The translations under genes were made by a program, and so were the position numbers. The notes under the pieces were generated by a model, which saw only the letters and a program-made list of their open reading frames with translations, was not told the origin of the DNA and did no database searches. DNA of 44,909 bases, taken from the NCBI GenBank assembly GCA_025937785.1, contig JAICQQ010000047.1:1-44909 (forward strand). Reading direction: 5' to 3'. Below are positions 8,504 to 16,413 of this stretch, one piece after another. Each line of letters begins with the position of its first letter. Positions within the stretch are counted from its first letter, which is position 1. The stretch is from Polyangiaceae bacterium. Its GTDB lineage: Bacteria; Myxococcota_A; Polyangia; Polyangiales; Polyangiaceae.

Positions 8504-9436
8504 ATGAAACCAGCGTCCAAGATAGCAGCTGCCCAAAACTCCGAGGTCTCGCCCGAGACCAGGAACGGTACTGCGCGCGCTCTCGAGGACTCGCTCGGGC
8601 CCATCATGCGCCTGGGCAACACGCATCGCTCGGTCAGTGTCGCGCTCGCGCTCGCGGGGGCGCTGCTGATCCACGGCAGCGCGGGCGCGAATGCGGCGAC
8701 GTCGTTGTTCGACCTGGGCGACTTCGCGCGCCTGGTGCATTCCCACGTCATCGATCAGCTCCGGTTGCGCTACGATATCGATGTCGATCCGCCGCCTCCT
8801 CCGCCCCCCGAACCGGAGCCGGAGCCCGAGCCTGAACCCGAGCCCGAAGCCCCGCCGGAGCCCAAGGCGCTCGATCCAGAAACGCCGCCGCCGCTCGCCA
8901 CCGACCCCCCCCCGGCCCCCGAAGCAGCCGAGGCAGGCAAGGTTCTGACCGCGGAACCGGATCCCAACGAGCCTCTCGATCTCACGGATCAAGGCTTCAT
9001 GTCCGGCTCCGGCACGCGTTTCGCCGGCGGTGTGACAGCCGCCGACGGCACGTCCGACAAAGCGGTGCGCAGCCGCAACGCGCGCGCGGGTGGAGTGCCG
9101 GCCGCTACGGGTGCGGCACCGACCGGGCCGATTGCCCGCGACCCCGCCAAGGACTTGTCCACCCCAGCAAAACCCATCGTGAGTGGGGGGTGGAATTGCC
9201 CCTTTCCACCGGAATCCAATGTCGAACAAGTGAACTTCGCCCGGGTGACCATGGTGGTGCTGGTCGATACGAACGGTCGCGCGAAGTCAGCGACGGTACT
9301 GTCCGACCCGGGCTTCGGCTTTGGTCGCGCTGCGCGCAGCTGCGCCATGGGCAAGCAGTACAGCGTCGCCAAGAACAAGACCGGAGATCCGGTCGCACAA
9401 ACCACCCCGCCGTTCGTGATCAAGTTCACCCGCTAG
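8504..9436 (+). CDS. TonB-like energy transducer
   Basis: This 310-residue protein starts one base after the exbD stop. It has a cytoplasmic N-terminus of about 46 residues, one membrane segment (about 47-66, SVALALAGALLIHGSA), a periplasm-spanning Pro-rich arm with PPPPPPPEPEPEPEPE (about 97-118), and a C-terminal domain (about 225-310) of TonB-CTD character ending PPFVIKFTR. Two Cys in that domain (NCPFP and RSCAMG) could form a disulfide, as in the myxobacterial variant of this family. By position it is the transducer driven by the ExbB/ExbD channel. No TonB-dependent receptor is in the window, so the cargo is unknown. Confidence 0.85.
   Translation: MKPASKIAAAQNSEVSPETRNGTARALEDSLGPIMRLGNTHRSVSVALALAGALLIHGSAGANAATSLFDLGDFARLVHSHVIDQLRLRYDIDVDPPPPPPPEPEPEPEPEPEPEAPPEPKALDPETPPPLATDPPPAPEAAEAGKVLTAEPDPNEPLDLTDQGFMSGSGTRFAGGVTAADGTSDKAVRSRNARAGGVPAATGAAPTGPIARDPAKDLSTPAKPIVSGGWNCPFPPESNVEQVNFARVTMVVLVDTNGRAKSATVLSDPGFGFGRAARSCAMGKQYSVAKNKTGDPVAQTTPPFVIKFTR
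8791..8867 (+). repeat. Pro/Glu-Pro low-complexity coding repeat in tonB
   Basis: Degenerate gag-ccn dipeptide-coding units give a run of Pro then (Glu-Pro)n. This is the periplasm-spanning arm usual for TonB proteins. Confidence 0.8.
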
Positions 9437-9532
9437 CGCGCGCCCGGGCAGGCGCTGTGCTTTGGGCCATCGCACGCGGCGCAAAGTTTGCCCCTGTGGC
9501 GGCGCTTTCGCGATAGAGTGGCCGCACTCGGG

Positions 9533-9997
9533 ATGAACCCATACGTCGAACAACTCGGAAATATCGAGCTATTCGCAGGCCTCAAGCAAGAAGCGCTCGA
9601 GCTGATCGCCAAGGTCGCCACCGAGGAAATCCATTCGAAGAACGAGAAAATCTTCCGGCACGGGGAAGTGGGCGACAAGTTGTACCTGATCCTCGACGGC
9701 AAAATCCGGATCAGCCGCGAGGTGCCCGGGATGGGCGAAGAGGCGCTCGCCGTCTTGGGGCCGGGCCAGGCGTTCGGCGAAATGGCACTGCTCGACGAGT
9801 CCCCGAGGTCGGCGGACGCGGTGGTGCACGAGCGCTGCCGACTCCTCACCCTCTCCAAGGACGGGTTCGACGATCTGCTGTTTCTGCACAAGGACCTCGC
9901 GTACGAGGTGCTGTGGAGCGTGGTGCGCATCCTCATCGGGCGGCTGCGCGAAACGAACGACAAGCTCACCTTCCTGTCGACGACCAACAAGTTCTGA
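9533..9997 (+). CDS. Stand-alone cyclic nucleotide-binding domain protein
   Basis: I take the ATG at 9533; an upstream in-frame TTG would add 15 basic residues. The 154-residue product is a single CAP_ED domain: a helix MNPYVEQLGNIELFAGL, the turn GDKLYLILDGKI (about 50-61), and the phosphate-binding cassette FGEMALLDESPRSADA (about 81-96), in which the Glu and the Arg that contact cyclic nucleotide in CRP-like proteins are present. There is no DNA-binding helix-turn-helix, so it is a sensor module rather than a transcription factor. Ligand (cAMP, cGMP or none) is not decidable. It follows tonB by 96 bp and could be co-transcribed. Confidence 0.85.
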   Translation: MNPYVEQLGNIELFAGLKQEALELIAKVATEEIHSKNEKIFRHGEVGDKLYLILDGKIRISREVPGMGEEALAVLGPGQAFGEMALLDESPRSADAVVHERCRLLTLSKDGFDDLLFLHKDLAYEVLWSVVRILIGRLRETNDKLTFLSTTNKF

Positions 9998-10133
9998 CGT
10001 GCGCTGACAGAAGCCCCGCCCGTCCCACTTTGCGACAGGTTCAGCGACGCGTCTCCGGATGAACCGCAGCTGGGGAAGAACGACCCAACGGAGGCGCTTC
10101 CAAACACTTGGTCATGGCCCGTGAGCCCCTCTT

Positions 10134-10239
10134 TGCTTTTGGAAGACAAACTGTAACTGTCTTTAATTATTGATGAATTTCACTAGAGTTTTGACCAGAC
10201 GACACATAATTTGACGTCCTAACACCCGTTCAGTATGGT
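10134..10239 (+). promoter_or_regulatory. AT-rich lexA promoter region
   Basis: This stretch (tttgctttt through ttaattattgatgaattt to catggta) is clearly more AT-rich than the surrounding DNA and lies directly before lexA. TTGACC (10191) and TTGACG (10211) resemble -35 boxes, but I cannot fix a matching -10 at standard spacing. Confidence 0.5.
10218..10234 (+). promoter_or_regulatory. LexA box of the Myxococcus type
   Basis: The 17-mer ending ACACCCGTTCAGT matches, over its core ACACCCGTTCAG, the LexA-binding consensus recalled for Myxococcus xanthus (A-M-R-Y-B-Y-GTTCAG). It sits 5 bp before the first lexA ATG, where LexA binding would block its own expression (autorepression). Confidence 0.7.
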
Positions 10240-10884
10240 ATGCGGGCTATGCAAGGCCTGACGAAGCGTCAAGAGCAGACTCTCGATTTCATCCGCCACT
10301 CGATCGAAGAGCGGGGCTACCCCCCAACCCTGCGTGAGATTGGGGAGCACATGGGCATCCGTTCGACCAACGGGGTGAACGATCATCTGCGGGCGCTCGA
10401 GCGCAAAGGGTACCTGCGACGTGAGGACATGAAGTCGCGTGCCCTGCGCTTGGTCGAAGACGAAGCCCCCAAGACCTCGCCCAGTGACGAAGACCTGGTC
10501 GAGATCCAGATCGTCGGCCGCGTGGCTGCGGGTTTACCCTTGCTCGCGGAAGAAAACGTGATCGATACGGTCCACATCGACCGGATGCTCGTAAAAGGCG
10601 GGCGGGACGTGTTCGGCCTGCGCGTGACCGGCGACTCGATGATCGAAGCGGGGATCTTGAGCGGGGACTACGTCTTCGTCCGAAAGCAGTCACACGCCGA
10701 TCGTGGTGAGATCGTGGTGGCGCTGATCGGTGACGAAGCAACGGTGAAGTACTACTTCCCCGAGCGCGACTACGTCCGCTTCCAGCCGGCCAACGCGCAA
10801 ATGGCGCCGATCCTGGTCCGCGCGACGGACTTCAAGTCCACCATGCTCCTCGGCAAGGTCGTCGGCGTGTACCGCAGTCTCTAG
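10240..10884 (+). CDS. lexA: SOS repressor LexA
   Basis: This is a 214-residue LexA. The N-terminal winged helix (residues about 4-70) contains [12 protein letters not shown] and the recognition helix [18 protein letters not shown]. The autocleavage site is Ala97-Gly98 in VGRVAAGLP, and the self-cleaving dyad is Ser133 ([10 protein letters not shown]) and Lys170 (DEATVKYY). In response to RecA filaments on damaged DNA it cleaves itself and releases SOS genes. A second ATG at 10249 (MQGLTKRQ) is also possible and fits the usual LexA N-terminus slightly better. A LexA box directly upstream implies autoregulation. No recA or other SOS gene is adjacent. Confidence 0.97.
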   Translation: MRAMQGLTKRQEQTLDFIRHSIEERGYPPTLREIGEHMGIRSTNGVNDHLRALERKGYLRREDMKSRALRLVEDEAPKTSPSDEDLVEIQIVGRVAAGLPLLAEENVIDTVHIDRMLVKGGRDVFGLRVTGDSMIEAGILSGDYVFVRKQSHADRGEIVVALIGDEATVKYYFPERDYVRFQPANAQMAPILVRATDFKSTMLLGKVVGVYRSL

Positions 10885-11401
10885 GCGCCTTTCTTTTCTC
10901 AAGCTCACTGCTTTACTCACTGCTTTCCAGGTATCTTCGGAAAGCTCTGCTCTGGTCCTGCGACGTCGGACGGGTTCGGGAGGTGTCGCGCGGGCGTCGC
11001 GGTGGGTCTCGCGCGTTCGCGGAGCATCAGTTCCCGGAGCATCAGCACGCTGTGAGGTCGTTCACGGGGCCGTGGCGAAGCCGGGCCAAGCCGGGCCAAG
11101 CCGAGTGAGCCGAGCGAGCGAGCCGAGCGGCGCTGTGCCCAGCTAAGGCTGAGTTGAGCCAGCGCGCGCCAGGTAGCCGCATCGCCAGAAGATTCCCGTT
11201 CCTGCAGAATGTCGGGTTTTGCAGGCGCGCCCAGCCCCGCCTGAGCGAGTGGAGACGCGGCCGCCACCGCGTCCAACGACGCTGGCCACCGAGCCGACCC
11301 CAGCGTCGCGAGGGTACTGCGCGAGCCATCGAATGCTGAAGCGCAGTTGACGCGGCGTTTGGCCCATTGGTAGCTTTCGAGGCCAAAAATACGAGCTGAG
11401 C
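10885..11401. other. 517-bp gap with short direct repeats
   Basis: I see no supportable gene. The gap holds two copies of CTCACTGCTTT (about 10904-10925), two copies of CGGAGCATCAG (11020-11030 and 11035-11045), and a GCC/GAG-rich tandem stretch at 11077-11130. Short open frames on both strands lack ribosome sites and recognisable domains. Confidence 0.5.
11077..11130. repeat. Decamer and octamer tandem repeats
   Basis: The decamer ccgggccaag occurs twice in tandem (11081-11100) after a gaag lead-in, then grades into ccgagtgag, ccgagcgag and cgagccgag units. Confidence 0.6.
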
Positions 11402-11749
11402 ATGCGACCTGAACCCGCCGATCACGCCTACCGCCGACTGCCCCGAGTGCGCGTTCGCCTGCTGGTAGCGGCCGGCATTGCGCTCAGCACTCTCGTGGGC
11501 TGCGGCAACGTCATGTACGCGGTCGCTGCGAATCGCGCTTCCGCGAAACTGGAAGAGGCGCGGCACGCTGGCGCCGAAGAAGACGCGCCGTACGAGTACT
11601 GGTACGCGAAGCTGCACCTCGAGAAAGCCTCCAGTGAAGCGTCCGAGGCCGATTACAGCGATGCTATTCATCTCGCCGAGGTAGCAGAGGAGCATGCCGC
11701 CAAGGCCATTCGCCTGGCGCAAGAAGCCAAACGCGGAGCGGGCCGATGA
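11402..11749 (+). CDS. Small DUF4398-type lipoprotein
   Basis: This 115-residue protein has a basic N-terminus, a hydrophobic segment LLVAAGIALSTLVGC (about 20-34) ending in a lipobox with Cys34, and a helical mature part. The helical part contains SAKLEEARHAGAEEDAPYEYWYAKLHLEKASSEA split over two helices rich in Ala and Glu, followed by AIHLAEVAEEHAAKAIRLA. The YEYWYAKLHLEKA signature and the helix pair are characteristic of DUF4398 lipoproteins found beside OmpA-like proteins. It overlaps the next gene by the 4 bp ATGA, so the two are translationally coupled and probably act together at the outer membrane. No specific activity is known. Confidence 0.8.
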   Translation: MRPEPADHAYRRLPRVRVRLLVAAGIALSTLVGCGNVMYAVAANRASAKLEEARHAGAEEDAPYEYWYAKLHLEKASSEASEADYSDAIHLAEVAEEHAAKAIRLAQEAKRGAGR

Positions 11750-12867
11750 CGCGTACTCGCGCCAGCTGCATGCTCGCGGTGGCAATCGGAGCCTTGCTGC
11801 TGTCGTGCCAACGCGGGCCTCAATTGGAAGGCAAAATTGCCGGGTTGCGTGACATCACCGAGCAGGCCGAGCGCAACGGCGCGGTGCGCTGCGCGCCACG
11901 CGAGCTGGCGACGGCGCAGAGCCACCTCGACTTCGCCGAGATCGAGTTGGCACAGGGCTACGTCTCCAAGGCGGAACATCATGTCTTCTTGGCCGAGTCG
12001 AACGCACGTTCAGCCTATGCATTGTCACCACCCCAACACTGCGCAGAGCGTGGATTCATCGAGCCCACTTTGGGGGACCGCGACGGTGACGGCTACCTCG
12101 ACGATCAAGACCGCTGCCCCGCCGAGCCCGAGAACTTCAACCTGTTCGAAGACGAGGACGGCTGCCCAGACGCGCCCGACACCGACGCCGATGGCGTGAG
12201 CGACAACGAAGATAACTGCGTCCTGCTGCCGGAGGACATCGACCAATATCTCGATGACGATGGCTGCCCAGATCCAGACAACGACCTCGATGGCTTGCTC
12301 GACACTGCCGACAAGTGCCCCGTCGATGCCGAAGATCCCGAAGGCTATCAGGACGAGGACGGTTGCCCCGATCTGGATAATGACGGTGACACGGTACCCG
12401 ACGTAAAGGACCAGTGTCCCAATACGATTGGTTCACCAGAGCTCGAGCCGCTCGGGTGCCCCACGAACGCTCTGGTCGTCGTGACGGACTGCGAAGTGAA
12501 GATCACGCAACAGATTCATTTCGAATACAACAAGGCGACGATTCGGAAAGTCAGCTACAACGTGCTCGACGCCGTGGTCGAAGTCCTCGACAGGAACCCG
12601 AACATCAAGATCGAAGTGCAAGGGCACACCGACAATCGCGGCGGGGCTGTCTACAACAAGCAGCTCAGCAACCGGCGCGCTGGTTCCGTCATGCAGTACC
12701 TCGTATCGCACGGCATCGACTCCGACCGGCTTTCCTCCAAGGGCTACGGATTCGATCAACCCCTGGTTCCCAACACCAGTGACCAGAACCGAGCTCTCAA
12801 TCGCCGTGTGCAGTTCGTCCGCACGGAAGGCGTCAAAGAAGGTTGCCCCAAGACCGGTAGCGACTAG
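11746..12867 (+). CDS. OmpA-family lipoprotein with thrombospondin type 3 repeats
   Basis: This 373-residue protein has a lipobox (GALLLSCQRG, Cys about 25) and an N-terminal helical part like the preceding DUF4398 protein (residues 30-95). Four Asp-rich TSP3 calcium-binding repeats follow (about 108-230; DRDGDGYLDDQDRCP, DTDADGVSDNEDNC, DNDLDGLLDTADKCP and DNDGDTVPDVKDQCP), and then an OmpA C-terminal peptidoglycan-binding domain (about 255-365). The OmpA core GHTDNRGGAVYNKQLSNRRA contains the Asp and Arg that bind diaminopimelate. It probably anchors the outer membrane to murein. The start ATG lies inside the ATGA overlap with the gene before it, so the two form an operon. Confidence 0.93.
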   Translation: MTRTRASCMLAVAIGALLLSCQRGPQLEGKIAGLRDITEQAERNGAVRCAPRELATAQSHLDFAEIELAQGYVSKAEHHVFLAESNARSAYALSPPQHCAERGFIEPTLGDRDGDGYLDDQDRCPAEPENFNLFEDEDGCPDAPDTDADGVSDNEDNCVLLPEDIDQYLDDDGCPDPDNDLDGLLDTADKCPVDAEDPEGYQDEDGCPDLDNDGDTVPDVKDQCPNTIGSPELEPLGCPTNALVVVTDCEVKITQQIHFEYNKATIRKVSYNVLDAVVEVLDRNPNIKIEVQGHTDNRGGAVYNKQLSNRRAGSVMQYLVSHGIDSDRLSSKGYGFDQPLVPNTSDQNRALNRRVQFVRTEGVKEGCPKTGSD

Positions 12868-12969
12868 ACCCACGCCTCGAGGGCCCGCACCCATCACCGC
12901 CGCGTCAGCGCGGGGAATGTCACTCAGCCACGAATTCTTTGCCCAAAGCGTCTTAGGAGAATCACAAAA

Positions 12970-14904
12970 GTGCACCGCGCAATGTTTCACAGGCTCATCG
13001 CTGTGGCGCTTGTCTTGTTCTGCGCCTTCCCCGCGCTCGGACAATTCACGAGAGACAAAGCTGCAAACAAGAAGATCGACGAAGCGATCAACACCCACTA
13101 CTTCGCCACCGATTTCGACAAGGCAGAAGGCGTGCTGCTGGGCACCGTCGAGGCTTGCGGCGACAAGTGCAGCCCGCAGACGCTGGGGCGCGCGTGGATG
13201 TACATCGGCATCGTGCGCGGCAGCGGCAAGAAAGACATGGGCGGCGCCAAAGAGGCGTTCGGCACGGCCATCTCGCTCGACTCGAACGTGAAGCTGGACA
13301 ACGACCTGGCCTCGGCCGAAACCAAGGCAGCCTTCGCGGAGATCGGCGGTTCGGGTGGTGGCGCCACGGTCGCGCCTCCACCAGGCGGTGGAGAAGACAT
13401 CGGCGGCGAAGAAGTGCCCGAAGGCGGGCCCGCCGCGGCCGGCGGCGAGGTCCCAGGTGGCATGGTGTGTACGCCCGATGTCACCGAGATGCAGACCCGT
13501 CGCCCCGTCCCGGTGAGCTGCAGCAGCGAAGCCGGACCTGCTTCGGTGGAGCTCCGCTACAAGGCTTTCGGCGAGAAGACTTGGCAGAAGGTGCCGCTCA
13601 AGAACGATGGGGACTACTGGCAAGCAGAGATCCCCTGCGAAGCCACCGCGGATGCGGGCGCCCTGCGCTGGTATGTGACGGGTCGTGCCGAAGGCGGCGA
13701 CGTCGTCGACAACTTCGGCACTGAAAAGCAGCCGGTCGTGATGAGCGTGACCGAAGATTCCGCGGCAGATCCCCCGGCACTTCCCGGGCAAGTGGCGCCC
13801 GATCGCTGCGGAGGCCTGGGCAGCGACGCCGAGATCTGCCCGCCGGATTTTCCCGGCTGTGATTCGGGCAAGAAGGAATGCGGTGACAAGGACTGGGGCG
13901 CGAGCTGCGGCAACTCGACCGAGTGCAAATGCGGCCTGTTGTGTGTCGACGGTGCCTGCGAGACGGCGCCCTCGTGCGAGTCGAACTCGGACTGTCCGGT
14001 CGGGACCTGCGTGGGCGGCACCTGCAGCGCCGGCGGCGACGGCGACAGCGATGCGCCTGCCGGACCCTACAAGGCGCTCTGGATCGGTGCTCATTTTGGC
14101 TACGACCTCGGCACCGTCGGTGGCGAGGACGTGTGCTACAGCAAGACGCAAGAGAACGGCGCGTTCGCCTGCTTCGAAGGGAGTAACCCCTACCCGAACG
14201 ATGCGCGCGGTATCAACGCCGCGAACGCAGCCGGCAATGATCAGTTCTTCTCCGAGGAACCGCACACGGGGACCAACATTGCGTCGGGCATCGCGCCCGG
14301 CACCATGCGCGCGCTGCTCAGCCTCGACTACGCCTTGAGCCCCCGCCTCACCGTGGGCGGGCGCGCCGGCTACGCGCTCGGGGGCAACCCGGGGGACTTC
14401 TTGCCCGTCCATGCCGAGGCTCGCGGGAGCTACCACTTCTCGGGACTCAACTCGATGTTCGGCCCGTACGCGGGGCTCAGCGCCGGGCTTGCGCAGGTGG
14501 ACATGAAGGTCTCGGCCACCATGTTCAACTGCAGCCCGAATACCCAAGCCCAGGATCCCACTTACGGCATGCCCGCGCTCGACGGGTACACCGGCGCGCC
14601 CGACGAACCCCCCAACGGCTACACGGACGGCAGCGGAGACTACGCCGGCGTTCCTGCGGGTAGGGCCTACCAGGACTGCGTCCAGAGCGGACTCGGCGCT
14701 CAAAAGGATCAGCTGCCCAAGGTCCCCGTCGACGTGTACCAGAAGTCCGGCCCATTGTTCGTGGGCGGCCACTTCGGCGGAGTTCTGCGCTTCGGCGGAG
14801 AACCGAAGAACATGGGCGTGCAGCTCAACATGAACATCATGGTCATGTTGCCGAAGTCCTCCATCGTGCTCGAACCGTCGCTCGGCTTCGTCTACGGTAT
14901 GTGA
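12970..14904 (+). CDS. Cys-rich exported envelope protein with C-terminal beta-barrel-like domain
   Basis: I chose GTG 12970 because AGGAG lies about 10 bases upstream; the ATG at 12982 is the alternative. The 644-residue product starts with a signal peptide (FHRLIAVALVLFCAFPALGQ). It then has a helical repeat-like domain (about 25-125), a Gly/Pro linker, a beta-sandwich-like part (about 165-260), and a Cys-rich module (about 275-355) with patterns such as CGNSTECKCGLLC and CESNSDCPVGTC. The C-terminal half (about 365-644) has alternating hydrophobic strands and ends VLEPSLGFVYGM, consistent with an outer-membrane barrel. I do not recognise a named family. This architecture is common in myxobacterial surface proteins. 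Disulfides in the Cys-rich part imply an extracytoplasmic location. Confidence 0.75.
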   Translation: MHRAMFHRLIAVALVLFCAFPALGQFTRDKAANKKIDEAINTHYFATDFDKAEGVLLGTVEACGDKCSPQTLGRAWMYIGIVRGSGKKDMGGAKEAFGTAISLDSNVKLDNDLASAETKAAFAEIGGSGGGATVAPPPGGGEDIGGEEVPEGGPAAAGGEVPGGMVCTPDVTEMQTRRPVPVSCSSEAGPASVELRYKAFGEKTWQKVPLKNDGDYWQAEIPCEATADAGALRWYVTGRAEGGDVVDNFGTEKQPVVMSVTEDSAADPPALPGQVAPDRCGGLGSDAEICPPDFPGCDSGKKECGDKDWGASCGNSTECKCGLLCVDGACETAPSCESNSDCPVGTCVGGTCSAGGDGDSDAPAGPYKALWIGAHFGYDLGTVGGEDVCYSKTQENGAFACFEGSNPYPNDARGINAANAAGNDQFFSEEPHTGTNIASGIAPGTMRALLSLDYALSPRLTVGGRAGYALGGNPGDFLPVHAEARGSYHFSGLNSMFGPYAGLSAGLAQVDMKVSATMFNCSPNTQAQDPTYGMPALDGYTGAPDEPPNGYTDGSGDYAGVPAGRAYQDCVQSGLGAQKDQLPKVPVDVYQKSGPLFVGGHFGGVLRFGGEPKNMGVQLNMNIMVMLPKSSIVLEPSLGFVYGM

Positions 14905-14915
14905 ACGTATGTGAG

Positions 14916-15431
14916 TTACTGCGCCGGCGGCGAGGCGGCGGCGCCGTGATCATCGCTGCCGCGCGCGTACCTCCTGGCGTTCTGCACCAACGCGACCCCG
15001 ATGGGCCACGCCAAGAGCGCGCCGGTGATCACCCGCGCGGCAGCTGAAGGTGGGCGCATCTCCAAGAGCTCCGTGACCACGTCGAGCAGCATCACGAGCA
15101 CGCTCGCTACGATCCATACGCGAATGAAGCGCGCCTCGAGGCGTGGGCGCAACACAAGCGCCCCGCAGCCCAGGCCCGCATAGATGCCGAAGCAACGCGC
15201 ACACACCGGCAGCGCGACGCCGCCGACTGCCAGCGCACGGCCCGGGTCGCGGTGACACTGAAAACCGAACCAGCCCTCCGCCACGGTTGCCAGCGGGCCG
15301 AGCGCGGGCAACACGCTGGCGAGCGCAGGCAGCCAGGGCGAGAGGCCCACGGCAATCAGCAGCACGCGCACCGCGGGAGCCAGCCACACGAGCGCGCCTG
15401 CCGGCGGCGAAAGCGAGCGGGCTCGGCTCAC
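14916..15431 (-). CDS. DUF2085 family membrane protein
   Basis: This 171-residue integral-membrane protein has about four hydrophobic segments. The family signature FQCHRDPGR (about 57-65), followed by LPVCARCFGIYAGL (about 76-89), marks DUF2085, whose conserved Cys/His cluster suggests metal binding but whose function is unknown. It is the last gene of a minus-strand operon and begins 6 bp after the stop of the uracil-DNA glycosylase gene, so it is very likely co-translated with it. The start is given as ATG at 15431. Its stop lies only 11 bp from the convergent stop of the Cys-rich envelope protein gene. Confidence 0.85.
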   Translation of the reverse strand: MSRARSLSPPAGALVWLAPAVRVLLIAVGLSPWLPALASVLPALGPLATVAEGWFGFQCHRDPGRALAVGGVALPVCARCFGIYAGLGCGALVLRPRLEARFIRVWIVASVLVMLLDVVTELLEMRPPSAAARVITGALLAWPIGVALVQNARRYARGSDDHGAAASPPAQ

Positions 15432-15437
15432 GACCGA

Positions 15438-16406
15438 CTAGCTCCGAGTGGGGGTCGGTCGACCCATTTGGCGCAGCACCGCTTGCAGATCGTCCCACAC
15501 CTCGCGCTTCGCGCTGGGCGTGCGCAAGAGGTACGCCGGGTGAAACGTGGGCATGACCGGGATCTTACCCTGGTACAGCCGCCAGTTTCCCCGAAGTCGG
15601 GTGATGCCCCCAGTCGCCCCCAGAAGGCCCTGCACGGCGGTGGCGCCGAGCGCCACGATGACCTGGGGCTCGACCAACGCGAGCTGCTCGGCCAAATACG
15701 GCACGCACTGGCTCATCTCTTCGGGCTCTGGCTTGCGGTTGTCCGGCGGCCTGCACTTGACGATGTTGCACACGTAGACTTCGTCGCGCGAGAACCCCAT
15801 CGCCTCGATCATGCGGTCGAGCAGTTGACCGGCCTTGCCCACGAACGGAAACCCCTGGGCATCTTCGTCCGCGCCGGGCCCCTCCCCCACGAAGCACAGA
15901 CCACTCGTACCGGTACCCCGGGCGAACACCGTTTGCGTTCGCGTGCGGGCCAGACCGCACTTCTGACAATCACGAACTCGGTCCGCGAGCACGGCCAACC
16001 CTTCGGCGCGGGCTCGCGGGGCCTGCTCCGGCGACCCCGACGGTGCTGGAGCGGGAGCTGCGACAGCCGGCGGTGCCGTCGCGCGAGGCGTGGCCCCGGA
16101 GAGCGCCGGGGCACCAGGCGGGGCAGCGGCAGCGGGTGGCGCCCCGGCACGAGGCGCGGCAGCGGGTCGCGTGCCAACACGAGGCGCCGCTTGCGGTTCG
16201 CGGCTCGCTGCGCTGGGCGCCCCGGCGGGTGGCGCCCCCCGCGACGAGCGCTCGAGCGCCTGCCAAGCCTCAGCGCTGGCCGGAGGCAGCCCGACCGCGC
16301 CCGAGCGCTGCACCGCCTCCAGATGAGCCCCGAGCGCCGCGCTGAGCTCGAGCAACTCCGACAGCGGGTCGAGGGTCTCGTCGGGCGGGCTCTGGGGCTC
16401 GGACAC
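15438..16406 (-). CDS. Family 4 uracil-DNA glycosylase with Ala/Pro-rich N-terminal extension
   Basis: The enzyme removes uracil from DNA in base-excision repair. The catalytic core (about 137-322) has motif A GEGPGADED (174-182), FPFVGKAGQLLDRM, and motif B HPAYLLR near the C-terminus. Four Cys (C147, C150, C218 and C234) are placed as in the 4Fe-4S cluster of family 4 enzymes. The usual family 4 length is about 200; here 322 residues include a helical N-terminus (11-50) and an Ala/Pro/Arg-rich tether (57-130). It starts 7 bp after trxB. The iron-sulfur cluster may explain sharing an operon with a thiol-redox enzyme, but that is inference. Confidence 0.93.
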   Translation of the reverse strand: MSEPQSPPDETLDPLSELLELSAALGAHLEAVQRSGAVGLPPASAEAWQALERSSRGAPPAGAPSAASREPQAAPRVGTRPAAAPRAGAPPAAAAPPGAPALSGATPRATAPPAVAAPAPAPSGSPEQAPRARAEGLAVLADRVRDCQKCGLARTRTQTVFARGTGTSGLCFVGEGPGADEDAQGFPFVGKAGQLLDRMIEAMGFSRDEVYVCNIVKCRPPDNRKPEPEEMSQCVPYLAEQLALVEPQVIVALGATAVQGLLGATGGITRLRGNWRLYQGKIPVMPTFHPAYLLRTPSAKREVWDDLQAVLRQMGRPTPTRS

Positions 16407-16413
16407 GGGCAGC

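Noticed and set aside
7321..8751. Minus-strand open frame of 476 codons
   Set aside because: It is antisense to exbB and exbD, which have clear family motifs.
10917..11276. 119-codon minus-strand frame in the post-lexA gap
   Set aside because: It is low-complexity, lacks a ribosome site, and crosses the direct repeats.
12433..14772. Very long minus-strand open frame (779 codons)
   Set aside because: It is antisense to the signal-peptide-bearing Cys-rich protein and the OmpA gene, has no domain, and is explained by GC-rich third codon positions.
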